Source: CAXGTL01 sp964645705 (GTDB taxonomy: Archaea > Nanobdellota > Nanobdellia > Woesearchaeales > CAXGTL01). From it: a DNA stretch of 64,000 bases. The stretch covers positions 1 to 64,000 of the forward strand of contig CAZYAB010000007.1 in the NCBI GenBank assembly GCA_964645705.1, written 5' to 3'. The notes below the pieces were generated by a model. The model was not told the DNA's origin. It made no database searches and saw nothing but the letters and a program-made list of their open reading frames with translations. Positions 32,409 through 40,990 of this stretch are shown here, in pieces; position 1 is the stretch's first letter; each line of letters starts with the position of its first letter. The position numbers and the translations under genes were made by a program.

Positions 32409-33620
32409 TTATTGTTTCTTCTTAACCTTTACTTTAATCTTAAAATACTTCTTTGGTATAAACAAATAAACAATAAACCAAGCAGTAAGTATTATTGTGG
32501 AAATTATACCAAACAAGAATATTGCTTGTAATAGTGTTAAAGCGTCTATTGCATATCCAAATACTGGACCAACTAAAGTAAAAGTCATTCTGTAGATAAG
32601 GCTTTTTATTGATAAGACAGTTGCTCGTTTATCTGCAAATGTGTATTCTAATATTGCGTGGTTAAGTATTGGGTTTAGTAAGCCTCTAACTAGTTGGTGG
32701 AATAATATGAATAAGAATCCTAGTTTTACAGCATAAAATGGTAATGTGAAGAATGGAATTATTATGAATAGTGATATGATTATCAATGAATTGAATTTTC
32801 CAAATGTGTTTTCAAACCTGTCGCTTAGTGTTGAACCTATTGCTGCTGTGATATTAAATATTACAAATATAAAACCAAACTGATAAACTTCCCAACCAGA
32901 CATTATTAAAAATGGCTGGTAAGCCCAAAACATGATGTGTGAACCAAATGTTAAAGCAGTAAATATAACATACCATCTTATTAATTTGTGTTTTGAAACA
33001 AATTTAAATGATTGAAATATCAAGTGCCAATATTTAGGTTTATTTACTTTGATATAATGTTGTGGTTCTTTAAACCAAAAACTAAATATGAAACAACAAG
33101 CCATTGGTATTGCACTGTATATCACTGCATATCTTAGCTTGATTGCACCAATAAATGCTCCTATTAATGCACCTAAACCAGCAAATACAAGTAATAATGC
33201 TTTTGCCCTTCCTTCGTGTTTTTTAAATTCATTTTCTCTTTTTAATATTTTTAGTGTGTCAAATAATAATGCAGAGTCTGCTCCTGATATTAATGACAAA
33301 CCCAGTGCCCATGTTAATTCTGCAGCCATAAAATGATAAAAGTTAAATGCCGAACCATAGATAATTGCACCTAAAACAAGAGAACCACTTCCATATATCA
33401 TGCTTTGCTTTCTTCCTATTTTGTCTGCAACAGCGCCAGTTGGAACTTCTAATAATACGATGCAAATTGAAAAAAATGATTGCAAAATCATTATTTCTGT
33501 AAAACTTAATCCATTTTCTTGTAAAAATAAAACAATGATAGGTGCAAAGAATAATAATTCTCTAAATGCATTAAATACATAATATTTCCAGATGTTTGCT
33601 TGTATTAATTTTTTGTTCAT
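32409..33620 (-). CDS. MFS transporter (drug-efflux type)
   Basis: 403 residues with about twelve hydrophobic helices. The MFS motif A loop between helices 2 and 3 is visible as VPTGAVADKIGRKQSMIYG. The central loop and the repeat of the fold in the second half (IGSTLSDRFENTFGKFNSLI) fit the family. Substrate cannot be deduced. It is one of three MFS genes in this window (also at 47844 and 49104). The gene lies downstream of an Lrp-type regulator (33901) on the same strand, with an unusual G-rich, structured leader in between (33638-33697). Confidence 0.85.
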   Translation of the reverse strand: MNKKLIQANIWKYYVFNAFRELLFFAPIIVLFLQENGLSFTEIMILQSFFSICIVLLEVPTGAVADKIGRKQSMIYGSGSLVLGAIIYGSAFNFYHFMAAELTWALGLSLISGADSALLFDTLKILKRENEFKKHEGRAKALLLVFAGLGALIGAFIGAIKLRYAVIYSAIPMACCFIFSFWFKEPQHYIKVNKPKYWHLIFQSFKFVSKHKLIRWYVIFTALTFGSHIMFWAYQPFLIMSGWEVYQFGFIFVIFNITAAIGSTLSDRFENTFGKFNSLIIISLFIIIPFFTLPFYAVKLGFLFILFHQLVRGLLNPILNHAILEYTFADKRATVLSIKSLIYRMTFTLVGPVFGYAIDALTLLQAIFLFGIISTIILTAWFIVYLFIPKKYFKIKVKVKKKQ

Positions 33621-33637
33621 TGTTATCTTTTATTTGT

Positions 33638-33697
33638 CCACCAAGCCTTTCCCCCGGCCACCCGCCCCCGATATAATAAGGGACTGTGTTTTGGTGG
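33638..33697 (-). promoter_or_regulatory. G-rich stem-closed element in the MFS leader (possible G-quadruplex)
   Basis: Immediately upstream of the MFS start, the minus strand carries GGGGGCGGGTGGCCGGGGG (complement of 33651-33669), four G-runs that could fold into a two-tier G-quadruplex. It lies between the inverted repeat CCACCAA (33691-33697 on minus) and TTGGTGG (33638-33644), which would close a 60-nt stem-loop ending about 18 nt before the ATG. In such AT-rich DNA this GC island stands out. It may control translation of the transporter or be a separate structured RNA; an H/ACA-like reading (ACA follows the stem) was considered but the upper stem is weak. Confidence 0.4.
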
Positions 33698-33900
33698 TTT
33701 GTTTCTTGGGTTGTGGTCTGTTTCTTTATTCTACTTTTGGCAATCTTATTCTATTGCCCCAATTAAGATTTCTGTCAAATCTTTTTTGTTGTCTTATTTC
33801 TTTGTGTATAAAGAATTTTTTAATTAAAAAACTTTGTTTTAGATTGTTTTTTAACAATTTATCACCTCTAAGTTTTATTGGTATTTTTATTTTTTTTACT

Positions 33901-34335
33901 TTAATGTATTACAATCAATGATTGTGTTTTATCAATGCCTTCTATGTTTTGGATTTTTCCTAAAAGGGCTTTGTCATATTCTTTAACATCTTTGACTCTG
34001 ATTATTGCAATGATATCTGTTCCACCAGAAACAATGTCTGCTTTTTCTACGAATTCAAATTTTCTAATCTCTTTGATTAAATCATATTGTGATTTTCTTT
34101 TTTGTTTTAATAATGGGAGATTGGCAGTTATCAGAACATAGCTGACAAAGTTGTTTTGTACTTTGTCATGATCTAACTCTATTGTGAATTTTTTAATAAT
34201 TCCCTCACTTTTTAATTTTCTTATTCTGTTATGTATTGTTGTGGCTGGCAACAATGTTTTCTTAGCAATTTGTCTGGTTGTAAAATCACTATGATTCTTT
34301 AATATTTCAATAATCTGCCAATCTTTTTTATCCAT
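33901..34335 (-). CDS. Lrp/AsnC family transcriptional regulator
   Basis: About 144 residues using the ATG at 34335 (MDKKDWQIIEIL), the usual start for this family; upstream ATGs at 34347 and 34371 are possible. Residues 1-50 form the winged helix (DFTTRQIAKKTLLPATTIHNRIRKLKSEGIIK), and the rest is the RAM ligand-sensing domain (FVEKADIVSGGTDIIAIIRVKD). These proteins bind DNA as dimers or octamers and often control amino acid or drug-transport genes. It is upstream of the MFS gene on the same strand. A near-palindromic site is seen just before the start codon, suggesting autoregulation. Confidence 0.85.
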   Translation of the reverse strand: MDKKDWQIIEILKNHSDFTTRQIAKKTLLPATTIHNRIRKLKSEGIIKKFTIELDHDKVQNNFVSYVLITANLPLLKQKRKSQYDLIKEIRKFEFVEKADIVSGGTDIIAIIRVKDVKEYDKALLGKIQNIEGIDKTQSLIVIH

Positions 34336-34349
34336 TATATAGCCCATAA

Positions 34350-34365
34350 TGGAACATATGTGCCA
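34350..34365 (-). promoter_or_regulatory. Palindromic operator candidate for the Lrp-type regulator
   Basis: TGGAACATATGTGCCA at 34350-34365 is a palindrome apart from one base in each half. It lies between the TATA-like TTTATATATG (34371-34380) and the start codon, that is, around the expected transcription start. That position fits autorepression by the downstream Lrp regulator. Confidence 0.45.
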
Positions 34366-34480
34366 TATCATATATAAATGTTTGTATTTCTGGCAAGATT
34401 TTCCATGTTTTTTGGAATAAATTTATATACTGTTTTTACCACTTAATAGTTATATAAGAAAAGTCGCATGGACTTAAAAC

Positions 34481-34654
34481 ATGGAGAAAATGAAAATGAA
34501 AGAAAAATATGAAATTTCGAAAAAAAGTGAATCTATAGTAGATTTGTGTGAAGAAGCAAAAAGAATACCTATGGCTAAAGCTGTTTATGTAGTTGGCGGT
34601 ATGCTTTCACTTGCTAAGTCAAAAAGTTTCAAAGAAGCTATGGAAGAATGTTAG
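34481..34654 (+). CDS. Small protein, 57 aa
   Basis: An ATG at 34481 starts MEKMKMKEKYEISKKSESIV and runs to TAG at 34652-34654. A TATA-like TTTATATACTG lies at about 34428-34438. The protein is mostly Lys/Glu with a short hydrophobic stretch (AVYVVGGMLSLA) that is too short to call a helix with confidence. It precedes two paralogous genes at 34672 and 35079, each with its own AGGAGG-type ribosome-binding site, so the three probably form an operon. Function unknown. Confidence 0.5.
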   Translation: MEKMKMKEKYEISKKSESIVDLCEEAKRIPMAKAVYVVGGMLSLAKSKSFKEAMEEC

Positions 34655-34671
34655 AAAGGAGGAAGATGAAA

Positions 34672-35052
34672 ATGACAGAATACAAAATTAGAGTATGGGT
34701 TGATGGAATACTAGATGGACCTGTTTTTATCTGGAAATCTGATAAACCATTAGGCGGGATGAGAGAAGCTGGAAGTTATTGTTTGTTAACTTATTCACTT
34801 GAAGAATCTGTAAAAGAAATGGTAGAAGAAGTATCTGAACAAACAAAACCAGAAGATTCAATAGATTTTGTAGTTGAGTTTGGTTCAGTATACACACATG
34901 CTACATTGATTGAACAAGAAAAAGAAGTTATCAAAGCTTGGGAAAGATTAGAATCTGAAGGTTATCCCAGAATTGCAGAATCCCAGAAAAAAGTATTGTT
35001 GGATTTAGTTAAAAAACATTACAAAGGAAAAATTAAGGAGCCTGAACAATAG
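34672..35052 (+). CDS. Hypothetical protein, paralog of the next gene
   Basis: Start at ATG 34672 (MTEYKIRVWVDG) because AAGGAGGA (34656-34663) is about 8 nt away; the earlier ATG is too close to it. The protein has about 126 residues and resembles the following gene: both begin with MT(E/K)YKI, then W-K-(S/V), then (L/Q)EE(S/A)-V/I-KEM-type segments and PEDS-(I/L)-DFV. No known domain. The pair looks like a recent tandem duplication that has diverged. Function unknown. Confidence 0.6.
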   Translation: MTEYKIRVWVDGILDGPVFIWKSDKPLGGMREAGSYCLLTYSLEESVKEMVEEVSEQTKPEDSIDFVVEFGSVYTHATLIEQEKEVIKAWERLESEGYPRIAESQKKVLLDLVKKHYKGKIKEPEQ

Positions 35053-35078
35053 GCAAAAACTGTAGGAGGTAAATGAAA

Positions 35079-35591
35079 ATGACAAAATACAAAATAGAAG
35101 TTGGACTTGGAAAAACATGCTATGATGTGCCAGTGCTTATGTGGAAAGTGTATGATTTAGATAAATCACATTCTTATTATGGCGCAACTAGTTTAGTTAG
35201 TAGAAGGTATCGTCATGATACTGGTTGGAAAGATGAAATAATGCAGCTCGAAGAAGCAATTGAAGAAATGTTTGAATTAATAAAACCAGAACCAGAGGAT
35301 TCACTTGATTTTGTTGCAGATGAAGTGGTGAAGACGAGCACAATTAAATATTGGGAAGATCTTAAAGAGTATGGAATTGAATCAAGCGGAGATGAGATGA
35401 AAGCATATCTTTTAGAAAAGATCGAAGAAATGAAACCAGAAATGATAAGAAAATATGCTGAACCTAAGAAAGAAAAAGTTTGTGAACCGATACCAGATCT
35501 TAAAACTTTAATGGAAAGAGCTAGAAAGAAAAAAGAGAAATGGACTGTAAGACAAGCTGATGAATTTTTTAGACCAATATGTAGATTTTAA
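35079..35591 (+). CDS. Hypothetical protein, paralog of the previous gene
   Basis: Start at ATG 35079 (MTKYKIEVGLGK), about 9 nt after TAGGAGGT. About 170 residues; it shares MTKYKI, MWK and PEDSLDFV with the previous gene, but carries a longer C-terminal half that is rich in Lys/Glu (EKVCEPIPDLKTLMERARKKKEK). There is no signal peptide or membrane segment. The C-terminal half may be a coiled coil. It is followed 9 nt later by a LysE-type transporter, which may be part of the same transcript. Function unknown. Confidence 0.6.
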   Translation: MTKYKIEVGLGKTCYDVPVLMWKVYDLDKSHSYYGATSLVSRRYRHDTGWKDEIMQLEEAIEEMFELIKPEPEDSLDFVADEVVKTSTIKYWEDLKEYGIESSGDEMKAYLLEKIEEMKPEMIRKYAEPKKEKVCEPIPDLKTLMERARKKKEKWTVRQADEFFRPICRF

Positions 35592-35600
35592 AATAAAAAA

Positions 35601-36200
35601 ATGCTAACACAATTAATAACAGGAATAGTATTAGGATTGTCAGTTGCAATGCCGATTGGACCAGGCTGCATACAAATAATTAAAAAAGGTTTGAGAAAAG
35701 GTTTTTTATCTGCAATGTTAGTTGGTTGTGGATGTTTTAGCGCAGACCTGGTCTATATTGCATTGGCCTATTTCGGATTAGCAAGTTTTGCAAAGATTGC
35801 GCTAGTCAGGATACTGATGTTATTAATAGGCGGAATTGTTTTGGTATATATTGGTCTGAGAAGTGCGAAAAAAAAGATTAAAATTATATCAACAGAACAA
35901 AGAAGTGATTATTTGTCAGGCTTTATAATGGTTGGCGTTAGTCCGTTCAGTGCATTGTTTTGGTTAAGTGTAATAGGTTCAACAATGTCAAGTTCTGCAT
36001 TTCCTATCTTGGTTGTGCTTGGAATTGCAATTGGAATGATGACTTGGTTTTTTATTTTATCTAGTTTATGCAGCCTCGGTAAAAAATATGTTTCGCCGAG
36101 ATTATTAAAGTTTATTACCATGATTGGAAGTGTGTTTATAATCGGGTTTGGGATAAGGTTTTTGGTTTTGTTTATTGGTGAAGTGATAAGTTTTTTGTAA
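35601..36200 (+). CDS. LysE/RhtB family transporter
   Basis: 199 residues with about six hydrophobic helices, matching the LysE translocator family. The N-terminal signature is visible: LSVAMPIGPGCIQIIKKGLRKG, with the conserved Pro-Gly-Pro loop. Family members export amino acids or related small molecules; the substrate here is unknown. It starts 9 nt after the previous gene's stop. It would act in the cytoplasmic membrane. Confidence 0.85.
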   Translation: MLTQLITGIVLGLSVAMPIGPGCIQIIKKGLRKGFLSAMLVGCGCFSADLVYIALAYFGLASFAKIALVRILMLLIGGIVLVYIGLRSAKKKIKIISTEQRSDYLSGFIMVGVSPFSALFWLSVIGSTMSSSAFPILVVLGIAIGMMTWFFILSSLCSLGKKYVSPRLLKFITMIGSVFIIGFGIRFLVLFIGEVISFL

Positions 36201-36267
36201 AATTAAAGAAAGACTTATATATATAATTTGATTAAATTAGATTATTGAGTAAAAAAGAGGAAATCAT

Positions 36268-38754
36268 ATGAAACTTAGAGTAGATGTTTTTAGTTTGTTG
36301 GCTTTGTTTCTTGTAATTTTAATTATGCTTTCTAGTGTTTATGTTTTTGCTAGTGATGATGATTATGAAGAATACGCTGGTGGCGGAGTTAGATATGATT
36401 CTAGTGATCCTTATAATAAAAATTTTTGGGAAAATCCTCACCAAAGTGATTTCAATAAAATCCCTAGACATGTGTGGAAACAAATGCCTGATGATGTGAT
36501 TAATAGAGTGCCAAGAGACGGGAGATTTGAAAAAGCATTAAAGTCAAAATTCAAAGGATTCAAAGGAAAATTAAGAGAACTTTTAAGAAAAAAAGGACAA
36601 AGAGCAAGACTAGAAGATGGCAAACTAGTTGTTTATGAAGATGATGCAGATATCACTAACCTAGATCTCGATGAGGAAAATATTGTTTCTGAGATTAATA
36701 TGGAATCAGAAGGAGCACCAGAACAAACTACAACAGGAGAAGAAGAACCAGAGATAGAGATTGTTGAAGATGCTGTTATTGTTGACGAAACAAGACTTGA
36801 AGATGCAAGAAACATTAGGTATGAAGATGAAGTTTTAAAAGCAGACGCACCTGAGGATCAAGAAATAACAGAAGTTGTTATTCACGAAGAAACAGAAGTT
36901 GATTATGAATTCACTGGAGAAGTTGAACATTTACAAGACGGTGAAACAATTTTGAGTGATGTTGAAAACCCTAAGTCTGTTGATGATGAAATAACATTTG
37001 ATTATGCTGAAAAAGTTGAAACATTGGGTTATAAAGATTTGGTTTACTATGTTTTCTCCAGCATAAAGAATAGTAAACTTGTGGTTGACAGTGTTGGAAG
37101 ATTGATGAGTGCTGTCGTTGTTTCTAATAAAGACAATAATGAACTAGAAATAGGAAAACAAGAAATAGATGTTACACTTGATAAAGATGGTAAACTTAGT
37201 TTTGATGATGCAACATACACTATTGAAAAAGGAGAAATAAGTTATACAGGAGAAGAAGTAATAGAAACTGTTAAATCAGAAAAACCTGCTCAAGTAAATC
37301 TTGATTTCTCTCCACTAAACGGTTTTTATTCATTAAAACTAAGCAAAGATTCTAAGTATGAGCTAGAGTTTAAAGATGATTTTCATAAAGATTTTATGAT
37401 AGTTCCAAAAGTTAATGATTATGTTATATTTATAAGAAAAATAGGCGAACAATCAATAGACACAAGTTCAATGACAACAAATGATTGGGCATTGGTTGAT
37501 CTTGTTGAAAATAAAATTCTTATAAATGGGTTGGCTGATTTTTATAAAAAAGGTGATGCTGATTTTGTAAAAATCATTGAAACAACCGACCCAAGGAATA
37601 ATTATTATCTGCAGTTTGGCGAAGATTTTATTTATTTTGATATGAAGCTTAGTAATAATAATGTTTTTTATAAGACAATTGCAAAAGTATTTTTTGGTGA
37701 TTATGTTATAAAAGAGGAATTAATTGGCAACAGTGTCCACACTATTGCTGAATTTGTTCATGAAAATATTCCTTCTTATGTCAAATCTTATGAGCATGAG
37801 TTTAATCTTGATTATGTTGGTTCTGTTATAATTTTTCAAAGCGGAAAATTAATGCAGCTTACTAGCACTAATATGATTACTTTGTTTTCTTCTGAAATTG
37901 CTGATTCAAATTATGTGAATGAAGTGGGGGAATACAAACCAACTTGGTGTGATGAATTTAATGACTACTATTATAGTAATCTTGGATTGACTCATTATTT
38001 TGATTCTTTTATGAGCTTGGGCATTGTAACTGGCGGTGTTGTTAAAGATCTAAACTCTGATGTTAGTTCTTATTTTGCGATTTTTATTGTTTTATTTGCT
38101 ATTTTGTTTGCTTTGTTTGTTTTTAAGCGGTTTAATAAAAAGTCACAAATTAGCTGGATAATTGCAGTAGGAATTGTTTTGGTAATAGTATTTACATTAT
38201 TGTTTGAATTAGCAGGATATTCATTGTTATATGAAGATGCAAGTGCAATGTCTGTAAAAGAATATACCACTAGTTGCGTGAGCAAGGTTGTGCATTGTTC
38301 ATTAATGAACCAGGGATTTAATTACAGGTATCTGAAAAAGAATTTTTATTCTGTTGATAATAATTTGTTTCAGGTAACTACTAAAGATTATCTTGATAAG
38401 GTTTTGATGAAATGTTATGATGACATGCCTCCTGAGCACAAAGATTATGTTACTGTTAACAAGTTTGATTCAAATGTTAGGTTTTCTAACAGAGTTTTGA
38501 TTGAAATAAATACAGACATTAGTTATGAAGATGATCAGTACAGAGAAAAGTTCAATGTTTTTAAACTAAGCGTTCCAATAAAAATGAATGATTTAGTAAG
38601 GTTTGCAGAAACTATTGATAAAATTGATTTATCATATCTTGGCGAGTCTGGATATAATATAAGGGTTTATGAGATGGAAAATGAACCTTTGTATGTTATC
38701 ACAGACCCGGGTTCTAAATTATTTGACAAGGAATTTAAGTTGTTAGTACAATAA
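36268..38754 (+). CDS. Large membrane-anchored extracytoplasmic protein (828 aa)
   Basis: An N-terminal hydrophobic signal (SLLALFLVILIMLSSVYVFA, about residues 9-28) is followed by an acidic region of about 500 residues (many Asp/Glu, including a DDDYEEYAGGG start), and then two adjacent membrane helices at about 600-650 (FAIFIVLFAILFALFVF and WIIAVGIVLVIVFTLLF) and a final domain of about 180 residues with a few cysteines (TTSCVSKVVHC). The topology suggests an exposed acidic domain and a C-terminal part between or after the helices. No family recognised. A TATA-like TTATATATATAA lies about 55 nt before the start. A surface-structure or membrane-adaptor role is a guess. Confidence 0.65.
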   Translation: MKLRVDVFSLLALFLVILIMLSSVYVFASDDDYEEYAGGGVRYDSSDPYNKNFWENPHQSDFNKIPRHVWKQMPDDVINRVPRDGRFEKALKSKFKGFKGKLRELLRKKGQRARLEDGKLVVYEDDADITNLDLDEENIVSEINMESEGAPEQTTTGEEEPEIEIVEDAVIVDETRLEDARNIRYEDEVLKADAPEDQEITEVVIHEETEVDYEFTGEVEHLQDGETILSDVENPKSVDDEITFDYAEKVETLGYKDLVYYVFSSIKNSKLVVDSVGRLMSAVVVSNKDNNELEIGKQEIDVTLDKDGKLSFDDATYTIEKGEISYTGEEVIETVKSEKPAQVNLDFSPLNGFYSLKLSKDSKYELEFKDDFHKDFMIVPKVNDYVIFIRKIGEQSIDTSSMTTNDWALVDLVENKILINGLADFYKKGDADFVKIIETTDPRNNYYLQFGEDFIYFDMKLSNNNVFYKTIAKVFFGDYVIKEELIGNSVHTIAEFVHENIPSYVKSYEHEFNLDYVGSVIIFQSGKLMQLTSTNMITLFSSEIADSNYVNEVGEYKPTWCDEFNDYYYSNLGLTHYFDSFMSLGIVTGGVVKDLNSDVSSYFAIFIVLFAILFALFVFKRFNKKSQISWIIAVGIVLVIVFTLLFELAGYSLLYEDASAMSVKEYTTSCVSKVVHCSLMNQGFNYRYLKKNFYSVDNNLFQVTTKDYLDKVLMKCYDDMPPEHKDYVTVNKFDSNVRFSNRVLIEINTDISYEDDQYREKFNVFKLSVPIKMNDLVRFAETIDKIDLSYLGESGYNIRVYEMENEPLYVITDPGSKLFDKEFKLLVQ

Positions 38755-38788
38755 GTTTTATAAAATTATTGTGTTTACCTATTTTATT

Positions 38789-39856
38789 ATGAAGCTTATA
38801 AAAGAACAAGGCACTGAATTTTATACTCTAGAAATAGATAAATTAGGTAAGAGGAGTGGGTTTTATAATCCTAAGATGAAGTTTAATAGAGATATTTCTG
38901 TTCTGTTGTTAAAAGCTTTTGGTAGAACTAAAATGAATATTGCTTTGCCATTTGCTGCAACTGGTGTAAGAGGTTTGAGATTTTTTAATGAACTTGGAAA
39001 CTCAGTGGAAATGGTAAATTTTAATGATAAAGATGAAAAAGCAGTTGATTTAATACATCGAAATGTGGAACACAATAATATAAATAAAAATAAATACACG
39101 ATTTCGTGTAAAGAAGCAGACCCTTTTATCTTAGACCAGACTGGTTTGGATTATATTGATGTTGATCCGTATGGAACTCCGCTTAAATTCTTGGATTCTG
39201 CTGTAGAAAGAATGAAGTCTGGTTCAATAATTGCTGTGACTGCAACTGACCTGGCTGCTTTGACTTCAAATGTAAAATCATGCAAAAGAAAGTATGATGC
39301 AGTTCCTTGTAATAATGAAATTAAGCATGAGATTGGTCTTCGTATTTTGGTAAGAAAGTGTCAGTTAGTTGGAACATTGTATGAAAAAGCTCTTGTCCCT
39401 CTACTTTGTTTTTACAAAGATCATTATTATAGATGCTTTTTTAAGGTTGTGATTAATAATAGAACTATTTGTAATGAACTTGTTAATAATCATAGATATT
39501 TTTTATATTGTAAAAAGTGTTTGAATCGTTTGGTGAGTGGTCTTAATTCTGGTACTTGTAAATGTGGGTCACCTTTTACTTATTTTGGTAGAATATTCTG
39601 TGGTAGTCTTTATGATCATGATTTGATTAGAAAAATGTATTCAATTAATAAGAATCATGAATTGATTGATTTTTTGCAATTGGTGTTGGGTGAAAGTAGG
39701 CGGAATGTGATTGGGTTTTATGATATGAAGAAAATAAATAAAGTGTTTGGTTTGAATGGTGTTAAGATGAATGATTTGATTAGATTGAATAAAGGCGTTA
39801 AAACACATTTTTCAGTTTCTGGGTTTAAGTGTGGAGATTTTTCATTAAGTAAATAG
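38789..39856 (+). CDS. trm1: tRNA (guanine26-N2)-dimethyltransferase Trm1
   Basis: Start taken at ATG 38789 (MKLIKEQGTEFYTL), leaderless from a TATA-like TTTATAAAATT about 26 nt upstream. About 355 residues, the archaeal length. SAM motif I ALPFAATGVRGLR and the catalytic DPYGTP motif (about residues 126-131) are clear, followed by the TATDLAALTSN segment typical of Trm1, and a C-terminal Cys cluster (YCKKC, TCKCG) that binds zinc. It methylates G26 of tRNAs. It stands alone here, on the plus strand before the M20 peptidase gene. Confidence 0.95.
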   Translation: MKLIKEQGTEFYTLEIDKLGKRSGFYNPKMKFNRDISVLLLKAFGRTKMNIALPFAATGVRGLRFFNELGNSVEMVNFNDKDEKAVDLIHRNVEHNNINKNKYTISCKEADPFILDQTGLDYIDVDPYGTPLKFLDSAVERMKSGSIIAVTATDLAALTSNVKSCKRKYDAVPCNNEIKHEIGLRILVRKCQLVGTLYEKALVPLLCFYKDHYYRCFFKVVINNRTICNELVNNHRYFLYCKKCLNRLVSGLNSGTCKCGSPFTYFGRIFCGSLYDHDLIRKMYSINKNHELIDFLQLVLGESRRNVIGFYDMKKINKVFGLNGVKMNDLIRLNKGVKTHFSVSGFKCGDFSLSK

Positions 39857-39916
39857 AATATTTTATAAATTGAATAATATTCCTCATTGATACTATAATT
39901 ACAAGGTGATATAAAA

Positions 39917-40990
39917 ATGAAACAAGAACTAATAAAACTAACAGAAAGCTTGGTTAGATTTAAAACTATAAAAGATAATCCTCAAGAACTTAAGAATTGT
40001 GTTGATTATATTAAAGAATATTTTTCAGATGGTTTTGTTGTAAAAGAATTTGAAAGTAATGAAAAACCTAGTTTAGTTGTTTCTTATGAAGATAAAAAAC
40101 ATTTTAAATTAATAATGAATGCACACATTGACGTTGTTGAAGCAGATGACAAAGATTTTACACCTAAGATTGAAGGTGATAAATTATTAGGCAGAGGATC
40201 TGTTGACATGAAAGCAGGTGCTGCTGCAAGCATGTTGCTCATGAAAGAGTTTAAAGATAAAAAGCCTGACATGGCATTAATGATTGTAAGTGATGAAGAG
40301 ATTGGCGGGTTTGATGGTACTGGTCATCTGGTAAAACAAGGTTATACAGCTGATTTTGTGATGGCTGCTGAGCCAGGCCATGATGCAAATAAGTTAGACA
40401 TATGTATAAAAGAAAAAGGCGTGTTCTGGGTAAAAATAAAAACAAAAGGAAAAGCTTGTCACGGGTCAAGACCTTGGCTTGGTGAAAATGCTGCTGAGAA
40501 ATTATTTAATAAATATTTTGAGATCAAGAAATTATTTACACCAACAACACCAGAAGATAGATGGAAAACAACTGTGAATCTTGGCAAAGTTAATTCTGGT
40601 AATTCTCCTAACAGAGTGCCTGATGAAGCAGAAATGGTTTTGGATATTCGATATACTGAGGAGACGAGTGCTTCTGAATTGTTTGATAAAATAAAACAAA
40701 TACAAGACATAGAAGTAGAAGTTATTGAAGAGGCGCCTATGCTAATTAATAAAGACATGACAATGATAAATAAATTAAAAAAGGTTGTTGAAAATGTGAC
40801 TGGTAAAGAGTGTCCATTAATGTCTGAGCACGGTGCATCTGATCTAAGATTTTTTTCAGAAAAAGAAGTGCCGAGCGCAATCATAGGACCTTTTGGTGAG
40901 AATTATCATGGAGATGGTGAGTTTGTTTTAATATCGAGCTTAGAATTGTTTTACAAGGTAATGGTTGAGTTTGTTAACACACTTACCTAA
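39917..40990 (+). CDS. M20 family metallopeptidase (ArgE/DapE-like deacylase)
   Basis: 357 residues. The metal ligands fit the M20 family: H70, D97 in GSVDMKAG, E127/E128 in VSDEEIGG, an AEPGHD ligand, and HGASD near the C-terminus. The dimerisation insert (about 180-290) is present. Such enzymes remove acyl groups from amino-acid derivatives (acetylornithine, succinyl-diaminopimelate) or are dipeptidases. Which one cannot be decided here; no lysine or arginine biosynthesis genes are nearby. An AGGTGAT ribosome-binding site precedes the start. The 3' end overlaps the convergent regulator gene by 8 nt. Confidence 0.85.
   Translation: MKQELIKLTESLVRFKTIKDNPQELKNCVDYIKEYFSDGFVVKEFESNEKPSLVVSYEDKKHFKLIMNAHIDVVEADDKDFTPKIEGDKLLGRGSVDMKAGAAASMLLMKEFKDKKPDMALMIVSDEEIGGFDGTGHLVKQGYTADFVMAAEPGHDANKLDICIKEKGVFWVKIKTKGKACHGSRPWLGENAAEKLFNKYFEIKKLFTPTTPEDRWKTTVNLGKVNSGNSPNRVPDEAEMVLDIRYTEETSASELFDKIKQIQDIEVEVIEEAPMLINKDMTMINKLKKVVENVTGKECPLMSEHGASDLRFFSEKEVPSAIIGPFGENYHGDGEFVLISSLELFYKVMVEFVNTLT

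Noticed and set aside
33638..33697. H/ACA guide RNA for the G-rich element because ACA follows the stem
   Set aside because: The upper stem has only three plausible pairs and no kink-turn is seen, so the evidence is too weak.
33592..33921. A 109-codon plus-strand frame over the G-rich leader
   Set aside because: Starts inside the MFS gene antisense and covers non-coding DNA; no ribosome-binding site or promoter.
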